64,000 bases of DNA. It comes from Capsicum annuum. Taxonomy: Eukaryota > Streptophyta > Magnoliopsida > Solanales > Solanaceae. The first letter of the stretch is position 1. Each line of letters opens with the position of its first letter. The DNA lies in contig NC_061121.1 in NCBI RefSeq assembly GCF_002878395.1, forward strand, positions 46,401,403-46,465,402. Direction: 5' to 3'. Both the position numbers and the translations under genes were made by a program. This document shows, one piece after another, positions 48,120-59,807 of the stretch. The notes under the pieces are model-generated. The model did no database searches and was not told the origin of the DNA. It was given only the letters and a program-made list of their open reading frames with translations.

Positions 48120-48660
48120 GTGAAGGTGATTCGTGATAGGTTGAAAAATGCTCAAAGTCACCAAAAGTCCTTTGCGGATGTGAGGCGTAGGGACTTCGAG
48201 TTTAGTCTTGGCGATTGGGTATTCTTCAAAATATCTCCCATGAAGGGAGTGATGCAATTTGGTAAAAAAGGGAAGCTTAGTCCCCAATATGTTGTCCCTT
48301 ACTTGATTGTGAAGAGGGTTGGCAATGTTTCTTATGAGTTGGAGTTGCCTTCTAGTATGAGCTCCATTCACCTAGTTTTCCATGTCTCTATGTTGCAAAA
48401 ATGTGTGGGTGACCTGTAGTTGGTTATTCCCTTGAGGGATTTAGATATCTCAAACTCTTTGTCCTATGAGGAGATCCCAGTGAGGATCTTAGATCGGTAA
48501 GTTTTTCGGTTGCGAACGGAAGAAGTGGCTTCGGTGAAGGTTCTATGGAGGAACCAAAAATCCCAGAAAGATACTTGGAAAGCGGAAGAGGATATGAAGT
48601 CCAAGTATCCACATTTGTTTCCCATTCTAAAAACATGGAATGGAGGTATGTGTTGATCTC
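48120..48660 (+). pseudogene. Gypsy 2 integrase C-terminus and chromodomain
   Basis: After integrase comes the conserved VRRRDFEFSLGDWVF ... LPSSMSSIHLVFHVSML stretch. Then, after a stop near 48418, a chromodomain-like segment appears (EEVASVKVLWRN, TWKAEEDMKSKYPHLF) ending at about 48655. Chromodomains can steer integration to marked chromatin in chromoviruses. Confidence 0.78.
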
Positions 48661-49157
48661 CTTGCTTTGATTTATGTCTTTAATAGATAATGGATTGAAG
48701 TCCTCAATGTTTGAAATTGAGTTATGCCTTAATAGGCCATGGGTTCAAGTCCCTAATGCTTTGAAATTATGTGTGTCTTATTGTGATGGGTTTAAGTCTC
48801 TGGTATCTTGAGTTGATTCATGTCTTTGGTAAATGAAGGGTCGAGTCCTTAATCCTGGAATTGAACAAGTGTGCTTGATAAGTTGATGGGTTGAAGTCCC
48901 TAAGTTCTAAAATGAGTAAGTGTTGATAAGTAAGGGGTTTATGTCCCCAAGCTTTGAAATGAACAAGTGTCTTTGATAAATAATGGGTTTAAGTCCCAAA
49001 GTCGATGAAGTGAATGATTAATTGATAATGAGCATGATGTGTCTTGTACCCTTATAGTATGCTTGTTCTAACTTGTTCGAGGGTTGGTTTGATATGTGAT
49101 AATGTGTTAACTTGTGTTTATTGCTTGCCTTACCCGTCACTCATGGATGAATAATCA
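48661..49157 (+). other. Gypsy 2 3' untranslated region with reiterated motif
   Basis: Repeats of a GGGTTNAAGTCCCTNA-like motif (for example 48890-48905 and 48990-49000) resemble those inside the LTR. No coding content. Confidence 0.6.
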
Positions 49158-49171
49158 AAGTGGGGGAGCAT
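49158..49171 (+). other. Gypsy 2 polypurine tract
   Basis: AAGTGGGGGAGCAT directly before the 3' LTR start TGAAACACCT. Confidence 0.75.
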
Positions 49172-49358
49172 TGAAACACCTAAACTTTGAACCATTGAAA
49201 GAAATTCTCCATTTGATGTCATTGGGTGGGTACGACTAGGGGCACGAGTCTTACCCCTTGGATACGAGTTGTATCCACTCTCTCCTCCCCTTTCATACCT
49301 TGAGCAGCCTAGGAGGATAGTATACTGTCCACTATACAAGTGACCCTCCTCCTCAATC
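49172..49358 (+). repeat. Gypsy 2 3' LTR, first segment
   Basis: Matches the first 160-190 bp of the 5' LTR and breaks off after CCTCAATC, where the CACTA element begins. In the intact LTR the sequence continues CGTACCC, as found again at 55959. Confidence 0.9.
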
Positions 49359-52300
49359 CACTACAAAAAAAACTATGTTTAGCCACGAAATTTACTGGCA
49401 GACCAAATTTTGTCACTATATAGTGACGGTTTAGCAACAGATATTTCAATTTGATCGCAGACATAGCAGTCCAATTTTTTGATATGTTATTAGCAACAAA
49501 TCAGTGACGTAATTGTAATTCCGTCACTAAATAATAGCGAGAAAAATTGGCACCTAAATTTAGTGATGGATTAGTAATGAAATGTTGGTCGCTATGTTAA
49601 TTATTTCGTAGCAACGGATTTAGCAACAAACTTTTATCGGTGCCCTTCATTTTTTCTTTAAAAAAAATATTTTATTTAGTGACCAATGAAGCCGTTGTAA
49701 AATATTAATTTTTATTTTCTAATTAATTATTTTTAGTATAGAAAAGGGGGGAATAGGGTTAGGGTATTAATATTATTCTTGATTTCTTTTACATTCACGC
49801 CTCTCAGTCTCTCTTAGTCACATCTCCATCTCCGATCTCATGCCCTTTCAGTGCCGAAGATCTCACATCTCCGATCTCATATCTCCTTCTCCGATCAAAA
49901 ATTGAAGGTCAAAAATCAAAAAATTTCAGGTAACCCTTTTTCTCCATCTCATTTGTATGTTCAATTTCTGTTGTTGTTGATAGTATTCTAGTTTCTACTT
50001 CATCTTCACTTTCTGTCTAATCTTGATCTTGTCAAATGTCACTGGTATTGCCTTTTGAAATTTGAATAGTTGTTGTTGGTCCATTCTTTGTTATCTTACG
50101 CATCAAAACTTGTCCCATTTTTCCTCACATACTCTCTTCCTTACAAACACTGTGAATAAAGCAAGAGATGAGCCGTTTTCATCACTTACAACTTTATTTT
50201 CTGCTAGTCTTATTCTTTCTCTGAACAGCAGAATGTTTTCACTTTTTGGGGTTCCTCAATAGCCTAAACAAAAGAGTTTTATTCTATTTTTTTTGCATGA
50301 TTAAGTTAGCATGTGGCTCTAGTGTATAAATGATTCTTCTTTTTGAAATGTCATAAAGAAATAAAGAATATGGTAATCAAAGATTCAGTTAATATACTTT
50401 TCTTTTCTTTCCCTTTTTAGCTTACTAGAGTGTACTGTAACCAGTTCTGGCTATTTCCCTGAACAGTAGTTCATTCCGTTTAAGTTGAAGACATTCTGGG
50501 TATTGTTGTTTGTGTTTTCTCTGAAATAATTTCTTTTGTTGCCTTCAAATTGTACTGCTTGTTTAGTTTGTTAGGAGAGGATGGAGTATCACGCTCGTAG
50601 TATAAGACTTGATTAGTAATTAGTATTATTACTATGTTTAAAATTTGAACTTAATTTTCAAATGTGTGACTGTTACTTCGGTTGGATTTTTCTATTTTAT
50701 TTGTGCTAGACCAGTAGCTGTTTGTAAGGCATAGTTATACTTATATGCTTCTGTATGATTTGCTTATGTTTGGAAAATATTTGAATGTTAACGGTTTAAC
50801 CCGATAACCAAACCGATAACAATCAATAACCAATAAACAGATAATCGATAAGCTGATATCTTAATGGTTCTTAATGGTTTAGCTTTATTAGAAATCGATA
50901 ATAAATATTTCAAATTGATAAACTTCAAAACCGAACCGAACCGCCCCATATGCAGCCCTAGAGGGTTGCTTAAATTTAGTATTCCATAATACTTCTATAT
51001 CCCACGGAAGCTCTGAAATATATGAGAGAAATAGTTTTAAATTTCAGTAAATAGTAGTAACGATATAAAGAAATTGTGGTCAATGATCTATGGTCCCATG
51101 GTACATCTGAATGTATCACATAAATTGAATGCTTGACACTGATGTATCATATACTCATGTAATGCTATCATTCTTTTTGTTGATCATTTATCTAGAATAA
51201 AGATAAACGTATTTGAGCGTCTACGTCGATTGCATTGTTTATACTATACTGTTGACAGTTTCTTTTTCAATTCTTTATCTTCTTGAGTCAAAATAATTGA
51301 GTTTATGAAACTGGTACCACTTATTAATAAGGAACAATCCACATACTATAAACAAGAAAAAGTAAGCATCTATACACGTAAAGAAAGACAACAGTACTGT
51401 TGTTTTAATTTGAAATTAATGCTGCTCCTACACTTTGAGAAAATGTACCTTCGAAACTCAAGGGGTCTTGATCAATAGAAAATTTGGGGAACGAAACAAA
51501 TCTAAGAAAGACCTTATGCCTAAGAACTTTAATGTTCAAGTTGAAATACTTATTTGAGTCATTTATCTTTCAAGTGTCTTTTTACTGGAATTGGTGTAGT
51601 GAAGTTGTAGATTGATGGTAAAATAAATGGAGTATTGTATTCAATCAGATGTGTTTTTAAACGTTGTTTCAACTTTTTTATTTTTCTTGCTAAGCTTGTT
51701 GGCTTCTTGATTATGTTTGTAACTTATTTTTAATATTAAGCATGTAGCAATAAAGTTGTTGTTAAAATAGAAGTATGTATCACTTTTATCTTCTTTTTAA
51801 GGTAAACTAGTTTTGTTTTCTACTTTAAGAGAATAAGTTTGAATAATTTAGTGAAACTATTTAAGTGTCAATTGATCAACTTAATTATGCTTTCTTTGCT
51901 AACTAGTTCTTTAGATAGAGCCTGATCATACATTATCACTAATTAAGATTTCCAATAAGGTTAATTATTAATTAAGACTAATTGTCGTGTTTCTTATTAA
52001 GCTGGTTAATTAGCACTGATTATCTTATTTTTTATTTCAACCTTAATAGGAAGATGAATAATCTACAATGTAGTTGGATGTATGAGAGGTTAGATGGCCG
52101 AGGGGGTTTATACTCTAGATTTATAACTGGGGTGGATGAATTTATTCAATTTGCATGTTCTCAACCAAATCGTATGAGTGGTGACAAAGTTAGATGTCCA
52201 TGTGCAAAATGTCAGAACTATAAATTCATGGATGTTGAAACTGTTTAATGTCACCTTTATCAATCTGGATTTATTGAGAACTATAATCAATAGAAATTAT

Positions 52301-52644
52301 TTGAGTTTGCAGCTAACACTTAATTATATTACTTTAAACTGAATTTCAGAAGAAGTTCTATTGGGATGCTTCCATTAGTGAAGTTGTGGTGAAGCAACAA
52401 TAGATAAAGAAGGCTACATTATGCTACAAGAATTTCATATCCAATATAAAGAAGCATAGAGCAACAGTTCAACCGGAATTTGTAAATGACCATGTGTGGA
52501 AAAAGTGAATGGAACTTTGGCAAAGTGATGACTGTGTTAAGAAGTCCGAGATAAAATTCAAAGAATCATTGTAGTGGACAGGAAGTAGCTGCTGGGACAC
52601 ACACAGGTGGCTCTATCACAGCTGGAGAGCACTGGAAAAAACTT

Positions 52645-54750
52645 GTAAGTATATATTTCATGAAAATTGTCTGCAGGTACGTATCTTGAAATAGTTGATT
52701 AGTTTTCAGTCGTTTCTTCTCCGTTTTAGTAGCTATGGTTGTGTCTAAAGTGCGTAGCAAACAGCTGGTCGTGTGGTGCTACTTTGTTTGGGTTGCTGCT
52801 ATGCTCTTTTGGCTGTTGACATACTAGTTTTTCCTTTTTATTTTGGAGCTATATGTGACGCTATGGACTGCTGCTACATACCTTGAAATAGCTGATTAGT
52901 TTTCAGTCGTTACTTTATCGTTTTAGTAGCTATGGTTGTGTCTAAAGTACATAGCAAGCAGCTGGTCGTGGTGCTATCTTGTTTGGGCTGCTGCTATGTT
53001 GATTTAGGTGTTGATATGCTAGTTTTTCCTCTTTATTTTGATCCTAGTTGGGATGCTCTAGTCTGCTGCTACGTACCTTGAAATAGTTGATTATTTTTCA
53101 ATTTTTTTCGCCATTGTAGTAGCTACGGTTGTGTCTAAAGTGCATAGTAAGTAGCTGATCGTGATGCTACTTTGTTTGGGTTGCTGCTATGCCCTTTTAG
53201 CTGTTGATATGATCTATATGTGCATTCAGTTCTCACAAAATCCAAATTTCTTGAATTCATGTTGTATGCTTTAAGATATTACCGAAAGAAAAATCTTTGG
53301 ACGTCATCCTTACCATTCTCAAAAACAAATAAATCTTTGGACTATTTGGTATTTGTCTGGATAATCAAGTGTAATACTCATGCTCTTTTTAATGATAACC
53401 CTTGAATTGTTGAATTCCATGTTAAATGATTTATGATAAGAGCAAACTTTTGCTTACGTCAAGAGTTACATGGTTGTCTTTTTATCGGTCTTTACCACTT
53501 GTCGAGTATTGTTGATAGCTATGTTTGTTTTTCTTTTTGATGGCTGAAGGAGCTACGATTATTTAAGCTTTGATTTTTAAATAGAACCATAAGAATAAGT
53601 AGCTTGTTTGTGTTGATTCTGATTTGTTACAATAATTGTTGCTAGAAATTTTTGTTGTTGCTGAATATTTTCTGTTATTGGAGATGCTGCTAATTTTCTG
53701 ATATGTTTCCAGCAAGAAGCTTCAATGACAGCTATGTTAGTTTTTCTTTTTGGAAGCTAAAAGATCCACACATAGATTAATTATAGAAAATAACCAATCC
53801 ATATACATTCTCAAACGAGAACTGTGAGTATTTCAGCGTCAAGCATACAAGAAATATGAATCTTTACTTATGTTATTCAGATTCCAAGTTTGATGTTCCT
53901 ATTTCTTTCTTCCTTTCCCTTGTCATACAGAAACTCCAAAGAATGAATAATGTAGTTGAGACTCTATCATTCCTTATTACAATATCCCTCTTCTCATCTT
54001 TATTGAAAGGTGTTGTATTATGTTGCATGTCTGAAGTTGAAATTTTGATTCTGTAATTTCTTTACTGTGGTGTTTGGAATATTGTTTTTATCCATTATGA
54101 GAAATGTCCTTGCCTGCCTTTGGTAGTGCCTGAAAGGAATGGAAAGTTAGTAGCTGTGTACTTGTAACACAATGAATATGGTTAGCTAAAAAATTGGCCA
54201 GCAAGTTTCCTTCTCTGTAGGTATGATCCACTTCAACCAAGTTATGAGCCATTAACATCTTTATTTTCTTTATCTCCATCGCAATGGTCCATGTCACCTC
54301 CCAAATGGCATGAATAATTTTGCTGACAGTGAGGGAATCTGTCTCAATCATCAGAGGTGTTAACCTATTATTAAGACATTGTTGTAGTGCATATCTTATT
54401 TCTTACTATAATTGTTGCTGGAAATTATTGCTGCTGCTAAATATTTTCTATTATTTTAGTTGCTGCTAGTTTTATGCTATTTTTTCAGCAAGCAGCTGCT
54501 GCTTTTTTTCTTGCAAATATCTGCTGCTTTTTTCCTGCAAGCATCTGCTGCTATGCCACTTTGTTTTGTAGCTATATTTCCTGCTAGTTTCTCTTGTTTT
54601 TTCTCTTTGTTTTGCTGCTATGCCAAGATATTTGGTGATATTTTTTTTCTTAGTATAGCGCAAAGAAACTTGGTGGTTTGTCATGATTCTCTTTTGGTTT
54701 ACTGTTAATGTACGTTGGTCTCATTCTAAATACCTAAAAATTCTGTACAG
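52645..54750 (+). repeat. CACTA intron with three 195-bp tandem repeats
   Basis: A unit with CCTTGAAATAGTTGATTA, TAGCTATGGTTGTGTCTAAA and CAGCTGGTCGTG occurs from about 52671, 52868 and 53063 to 53215. A second motif pair (GTTGCTRGAAAT ... CAGCAAG) occurs at 53638 and 54413. GCTGCT runs are dense at 54430-54560. Confidence 0.82.
54072..54370 (-). pseudogene. RNase H-like fragment of a LINE-type element
   Basis: Minus-strand frame with IETDSLTVSKIIHAIWEV, then EVDHTYREGNLLANFLANH, matching the C-terminal RNase H (RVT_3-type) domain of plant non-LTR retrotransposons. Asp of ETDS and the HxxREGNxxADxLA-type motif are recognisable. It lies antisense in the CACTA intron with no other LINE parts around it, so it is a captured or inserted scrap. 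Confidence 0.72.
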
Positions 54751-55956
54751 GCTCTTAAAATAGGTCGAGATCCAACTCCAAGTGAGTTACATTTGCACGT
54801 TCATACACATAATTATGATGGAAAATCTTTTGTTGGTGAGTGTTCCCGACTTCTACATGTAAGTCCATAACTTACATCTAACTATATGATACTCATCTCT
54901 TATTTTTCTTTTGTGTTGACATGAACTTGAGTCTATTTTAATAACTTCACTTGTTACAGGAAAGGTATGAAGAAATTGTACGAGAAAAAGTACAATGTGA
55001 ATCTGAAATTGACCAAATGGAGACATATTATGAAGCTGCGGGAGGAGCAAAGAAGAAAAGACTATTTGGTCTTGGATTTGAAGCTGCCAGATACTTTGGG
55101 AAAAACTTTGTACCTACAATTCTTCCACATCATCAGTAGCACCTTTGATTTCTATACCGACAACAAATATGGAGGAATTTGTGAAGCAATTGATTTCGGC
55201 CCTTACTACTCATTTTCTTTCGATAGTTATTAAGCGTGTTGGTGGTATTAGGGTACAAGAAGGGGCCGTGCTTGATCCTCCTCCTAATAATGATGATGAT
55301 GACGACGTTGATTCGTAGCTTCGTATTATTCGTAGTCCATGATCATTGCACTAATTTTTGATAGACTATTTTGACATTAGTTTATGTTTGACAAAATACT
55401 TGAAATTGTGGGTGTTGGATACAATTGTTGTGAATTTTGCTATCTATTTGAATGTTGGATATTTAATAGTTTTATAATTTACGTGTTTCAACTATTTTCT
55501 TATAAAATTATTAGTGACAAAAAATTAGTGACTAACTTTTCTCGTTGCTACTGAAAAACTTTAGGGACAGATTAATTTAGTTACTAAAGACGGCTGCAAT
55601 TAGCATAAAAAATTAGTGACTAAATACGGCTACTCAGTTGACCAAATTATGTTGCAATGGATCAACGAGAAAATATTCTATCGTAAATTAAGCCACGACC
55701 AAAATGAATTTTGGGAATAGCAATGCTATAGCAACGGAAATGTACGTCAGTAATATCAACAACCAAACTATTTCGTCGCTAATTGGTCACAAATTTTGCG
55801 ACGGAATTCAAATTTTTGTCGCTATGAGGTTAGCAACGAGCAATATAGCGACAGAACATTTTTTGTTGCTATTTCATCGCTATTTTTGTTTAGCGACGGA
55901 TCTTCATATGATAGCGATGAATATGTCGTGTCGCTAAATGCTATTTTTTCATAGTG

Positions 55957-57397
55957 ATCGTACCCTAAGTATACGAGTTGTACCCAACATGATTGTATAA
56001 AAGAAAGTCCTAGCTTGGTGGACTATTTTGGGTATGGGTGGTGTATACGAGTTAGGGGTTGATTCGTACCCTTTGAATACGACTAAAGGGTGTATGGTAA
56101 TACCCTTAATAGTATACGTGACCTATGAGAAGCCTAGGGTACGAGTCAGGGTACGGTTCGTAAGATGAGTCGTACAACTGCACGGGTTCATTTTACATCT
56201 TTTAACTAAGGGCCTTGTGCTCATTTCCCATGCCTAAAAGCCTAAGTACCCTCACTGTATAAGTGTATATGGCCTACTTAAACACATTTTTGAGTGGATC
56301 AAACATCTAAAAGACTCTCTCAAACTCATCTTTGAAGAATTGGAGGCTAGGGTTCATGGGTGATCTTTAAGAGGAAAAGTAAAGTTAGGTTTCTTGGTGA
56401 ATCATCTTTTTTAAGGTATATAACTCTTCCCCTTGTTAAATAACTATAAACCCATGTATTTTACGCTTGGATTAATAAGTGTACTTGGTGATTTTGAAAT
56501 CAAATGAAAATGGTTTTGTTGCCTAATAATGAATAATGTTGATTCTTGGTTAGACTTATGTTTATATATGTTATTAATGATGATTTGAATATGTGAGTGC
56601 TTGTTGTATGTGGTTTAACATGAGGGTCTTGAGTAACCCTAATCTTGATGATTTCTACCATAAATATAGCCTTGTTAAAAGTATGCACCTCAGGTGTTTG
56701 TGAAAATAACTAAGTGAATTGTCTAGTCACATGTAGTGATGTGTTGAAATAGGGAAATGGCCCAATAAGTATGAATGATTAATAAATGATATTGTAAAAA
56801 GTATTGTGAGCCATATATTGTGAAATGATAACCTTGTGTCCCTCAGTATGAAGATGAACTTAAATTGTGTGCTGAGCTAAAGTGTAGTGAGAATGTGGTA
56901 TAAGATTGTTAATGAAATGCTAATAGTTTGTGAGGGTCTTTATGAACACAACTCGAATTGTATGATGAATTAAATGAAGGCAATGGCCTATTAAAATGGT
57001 TGAGTACTGAAGGCTCCCAGAAGGACCATGGGGTCATGTATAGTGTTGAATTAGTTAAATGGTTAAAGTCCTTAAGTGTTGTATGGAATGAATGTAGATG
57101 CATGGGAAAAAGGTTAAAGTGCCAATGTCAACTAATGACAGTTGTGATGGCTTGAGGTTGAAGTCCCTTACTTTATGAAATGGCTAGAGGTTGAAGTCTC
57201 TTGACTTGTGAAATGTCTTGAGGTTGGAGTCCCTTGCCCAATGAAATTTCTCGAGGTTAAATTCCCTTGCTTAAAGAGATCTCTTAAGGTTATTGTACCT
57301 CGCTGAATAAAACGGCTTTCGGTTAGAGTCCCTTGGCATGAAGTTAGAGTACCTTATCTAACGAATGTCCATGATGTTGGAGTCCCTTGCCTAGATT
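55957..57397 (+). repeat. Gypsy 2 3' LTR, second segment, truncated
   Basis: Resumes the LTR exactly at ATCGTACCCTAAGT and runs collinear with 41398-42757 of the 5' LTR, then stops after CCTTGCCTAGATT. The last 840 bp are missing. One block near 56490-56700 is extra compared with the 5' LTR. Confidence 0.87.
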
Positions 57398-57851
57398 AGA
57401 GAAGATAATCTTAGTGGGGTTGGGGATTAGATGGGTGTATGGCTGGATGCGATGGGGGTGGGGGTGGGGGCAAATGTAATGCCAATTGGGGGGTGAAGGT
57501 GGGAAGGAGCGGGTGCAGATGCAGTGCCAATTGGGGTTGGGGTACTTGGAGAAGATGATCTTGAGGGGTGAGGTTTATTTATTTATTGATTTTTTTTGAA
57601 AAAAATTTAAATTAATTATCTAAAAATTATTTTGGACAAAAATGACAAATGTCAACGTCTTATTTGTCACTTTACACGTGATCAACGCATGTAGTACACA
57701 CACATTATATATTATTCCTGATTGTGCAAAGAGTACCAAAATGACACACTTGGATATTAGTTGAGGTGCCAAAAATGAACAATATCTAGTTTAGGTGCCA
57801 AAGTGAAAGATCGTGAAAACTTTAGGTGTCTGTCGATGAGTTTCTCCTTAA
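57398..57851. repeat. Dispersed repeat A, second copy, and G-rich segment
   Basis: 57398-57570 is unusually G-rich with a GTGCCAATTGGGG or ATGCCAATTGGGG motif repeated. 57690-57851 is the inverted partner of 39058-39195. The junction with the truncated LTR at 57397 suggests a deletion or insertion breakpoint. Confidence 0.6.
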
Positions 57852-59059
57852 AAAATTATGTAAATATATCATTCGTTATATTTTGGAGTCAAATTTGCAT
57901 TGTTGTCATACTTTGGATCCAAATTTATCCCTCTACTTTGAAAAATTAGCTAAATATACCCTTCGTTGTACTTGGGGCCAAATTTTTCCTCAATGTTATA
58001 CTTTAAGATTAAATTTACCCTCGTTGTTAAGAAACTTTTCACATGTATCTTTTCTTAATTAAAAAGCTTAAATCAAAGTTAAATGACTCATATTTTACAA
58101 ATAAAACACACCCTAATCTAACCCGCACGACCCGACTTGAGCCATAAAAAAGACACAAACTATATACCCCCCTCAGTCTTGTTGGTAAACTTTTTTTCCA
58201 ACAAGGTTAACCTACTGGATATTTATCAAAGCATATCTCATGAAAAATAGTTCTGCATCAGTTTTAATACGAAAAAATATACCCATCTTTCAGTTCATGT
58301 GTCTGCATCAGTGCAAAGGTCATGATAAATGGCACTTGATGGCCAAATGTAACAGATTAGGCTCACTATCTCTGGATGATTGGGTTAGTCTCCTTATATG
58401 CTAATTGTGACATCTCTTCATTCTTATGTCTTTGTATACAATTTGAATCTACACAATTTTTTCATCATGTCATTTGCTCAGAAAATTTATCTACTGATTC
58501 TAGAATCTAGATGCACACAGAATTTCATACAAATTTTGAAATTTGAACATAACTTAACAGGAGCAAGTTTGTAATAAGTATTTTCCCTAGTTCCACGATT
58601 TTTCATTATCTCATTCCATTTTACTTTTTATTTATTTGTAAACAATCTATCAGTGTTGCATATTGAAAGAAAAGTATATTCATTCATTGAAAAAATTTGA
58701 CCAACAGAATTAAGGGAGGGGTATATATGTTTATGTTTTTTGTAGGTCGAATTGGGAAGATTAGATTAGAGTGTCCTTTTTTAAAACAAAAATAGGTTAG
58801 TTAATGTTGATTTGAGTTTTTGGGTTAAAGGTAGGGTACAAGTGAAAAGTTTCTTAACAACGAAGGTAAATATTGCCCCAAAGTATGACATTGAGGGTAA
58901 ATTTGACCAAAATTATAACGAAGGGTATATTAACCAATTTTTCAAGTAGAGAGATAAATTTTTGCTTCAAAGTATGACATGGTAAATTTGTCCCCAAAAT
59001 ATAGCAAGGTGTATATTAGCCAATTTTCAAAGTAGAGGGATAAATTTGATAATTTTTTC
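57852..59059. mobile_element. Foldback-type element with 200-bp inverted ends
   Basis: 57852-58045 and 58837-59059 are inverted copies: shared segments include TTATCCCTCTACTTTGAAAA, ATACCCTTCGTT and TTGTTAAGAAACTTTTCAC. Each arm is built of two or three units of about 90 bp. Outer ends AAAAAATTAT; no clear target duplication. The 790-bp core has no recognised gene. Confidence 0.75.
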
Positions 59060-59170
59060 TTTATATTATGAAATCATTTTTACTCGACAATTTTAGTAAC
59101 ATAAGACAAATGGATTGGTCAGTTTTTAGCTGAAACATTGCAATATTTTAACTGTCAGTTATTTCTACTT

Positions 59171-59798
59171 GGAAAAAGACTCAAATATATATTTGAACTA
59201 TTAGTAATGACTCATCTATGTCATCCGTTATAAGTTTGGGTCATCTATGACATTCATTATAGGTTTCTCTCATCTATGTCACTGCCATTGAAAGTTTGGG
59301 TCATCTATGTCACTGCTGTTACAGAAAGAATTATTTATGCCATTATTTTATACCGGTGATTTTTGCAAAATCATTTTTGCCACGTGGCCTCTTATTAGAG
59401 GTCCACATTATCAAATTCAAATCAACCAATATTACTTGAAATAAAAAATCAGACTCATTAAAATAAAATTTGATGCACACAACTAAAATAAAATTGGGCT
59501 TATTAAAAAAATTTGACTAATTAAAAATAAAAATTAAATTCATTAATTGTGTCGAATTTTATTTTAATAGGTATGATTTTTTATTTTAATTTAAGTAATA
59601 TTGGTTGATTTAGATTTGGTGATGTGGACTTCTAATAAGAGATCATATGGCAAAAATTATTTTTCAAAATCACCGTTGTAAAATAATGGCGGAAATAAAC
59701 TTTTCTGTAACGACAGTAGCATAAATGAGCCAAACTTTTAAAGACGGGCATAGATAAGTCATTTTCAATAGTTTGATCACATATTTGAGTCTTTTTTC
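59171..59798. mobile_element. Mutator-like MITE with 9-bp target duplication
   Basis: 628 bp with inverted ends GGAAAAAGACTCAAATAT and GAAAAAAGACTCAAATAT. TTTCTACTT flanks both sides (59162-59170 and 59799-59807). The interior of each half is also an extended inverted repeat (for example GGTGATTTTTGCAAAATCA against TTTTCAAAATCACC). The left arm reiterates CATCTATGTCA and TTTGGGTCATCTATG. Nine-base duplications are the hallmark of Mutator-like elements. Confidence 0.85.
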
Positions 59799-59807
59799 TT
59801 TCTACTT

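Larger units (their letters stand above)
52054..55139 (+). pseudogene. CACTA plant-transposase protein remnant
   Basis: 52054-52247: MNNLQCSWMYERLDGR ... RCPCAKCQNYKF, a transposase-associated domain with conserved Cys residues, ending in a premature TAA. 52350-52644: a Ptta/En/Spm plant transposase-like segment (FISNIKKHRATVQPEF) with stops. It continues after a 2.1-kb intron at 54751-54858 (ALKIGRDPTPSELHLHVHTH) and 54960-55139 (ERYEEIVREKVQ ... FGLGFEAARYFG), with plausible GT/AG junctions. Its role in transposition is accessory. Stops make it defective. Confidence 0.8.
49359..55956 (+). mobile_element. CACTA (En/Spm) DNA transposon, about 6.6 kb
   Basis: Starts CACTACAAAAAAAACTATG and ends GCTATTTTTTCATAGTG, the inverted CACTA ends. 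ATC is duplicated on both sides (49356-49358, 55957-55959), the 3-bp duplication typical of the superfamily. Subterminal zones (49380-49680, 55500-55950) hold many copies of a TTAGCGACG/GTCGCTAAA-like motif in both directions. The interior has remnants of an accessory transposon protein but no TNP2 catalytic core, so it depends on another copy for movement. It inserted into the Gypsy 2 3' LTR. Confidence 0.92.
41239..57397 (+). mobile_element. Ty3/Gypsy retrotransposon, Tekay/Del-like (Gypsy 2), with nested CACTA
   Basis: LTRs at 41239-43600 and 49172-49358 plus 55957-57397, with a primer-binding site at 43604 and a purine tract at 49158. Gene order gag, protease, reverse transcriptase, RNase H, integrase, then a chromodomain-like tail. 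The order and long LTRs place it with chromoviruses of the Tekay/Del group. The 3' LTR was split by a CACTA element and lacks about 840 bp at its end, so no target duplication can be checked. GAGAA precedes the 5' LTR. Frameshifts and stops lie in every gene. Confidence 0.9.
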
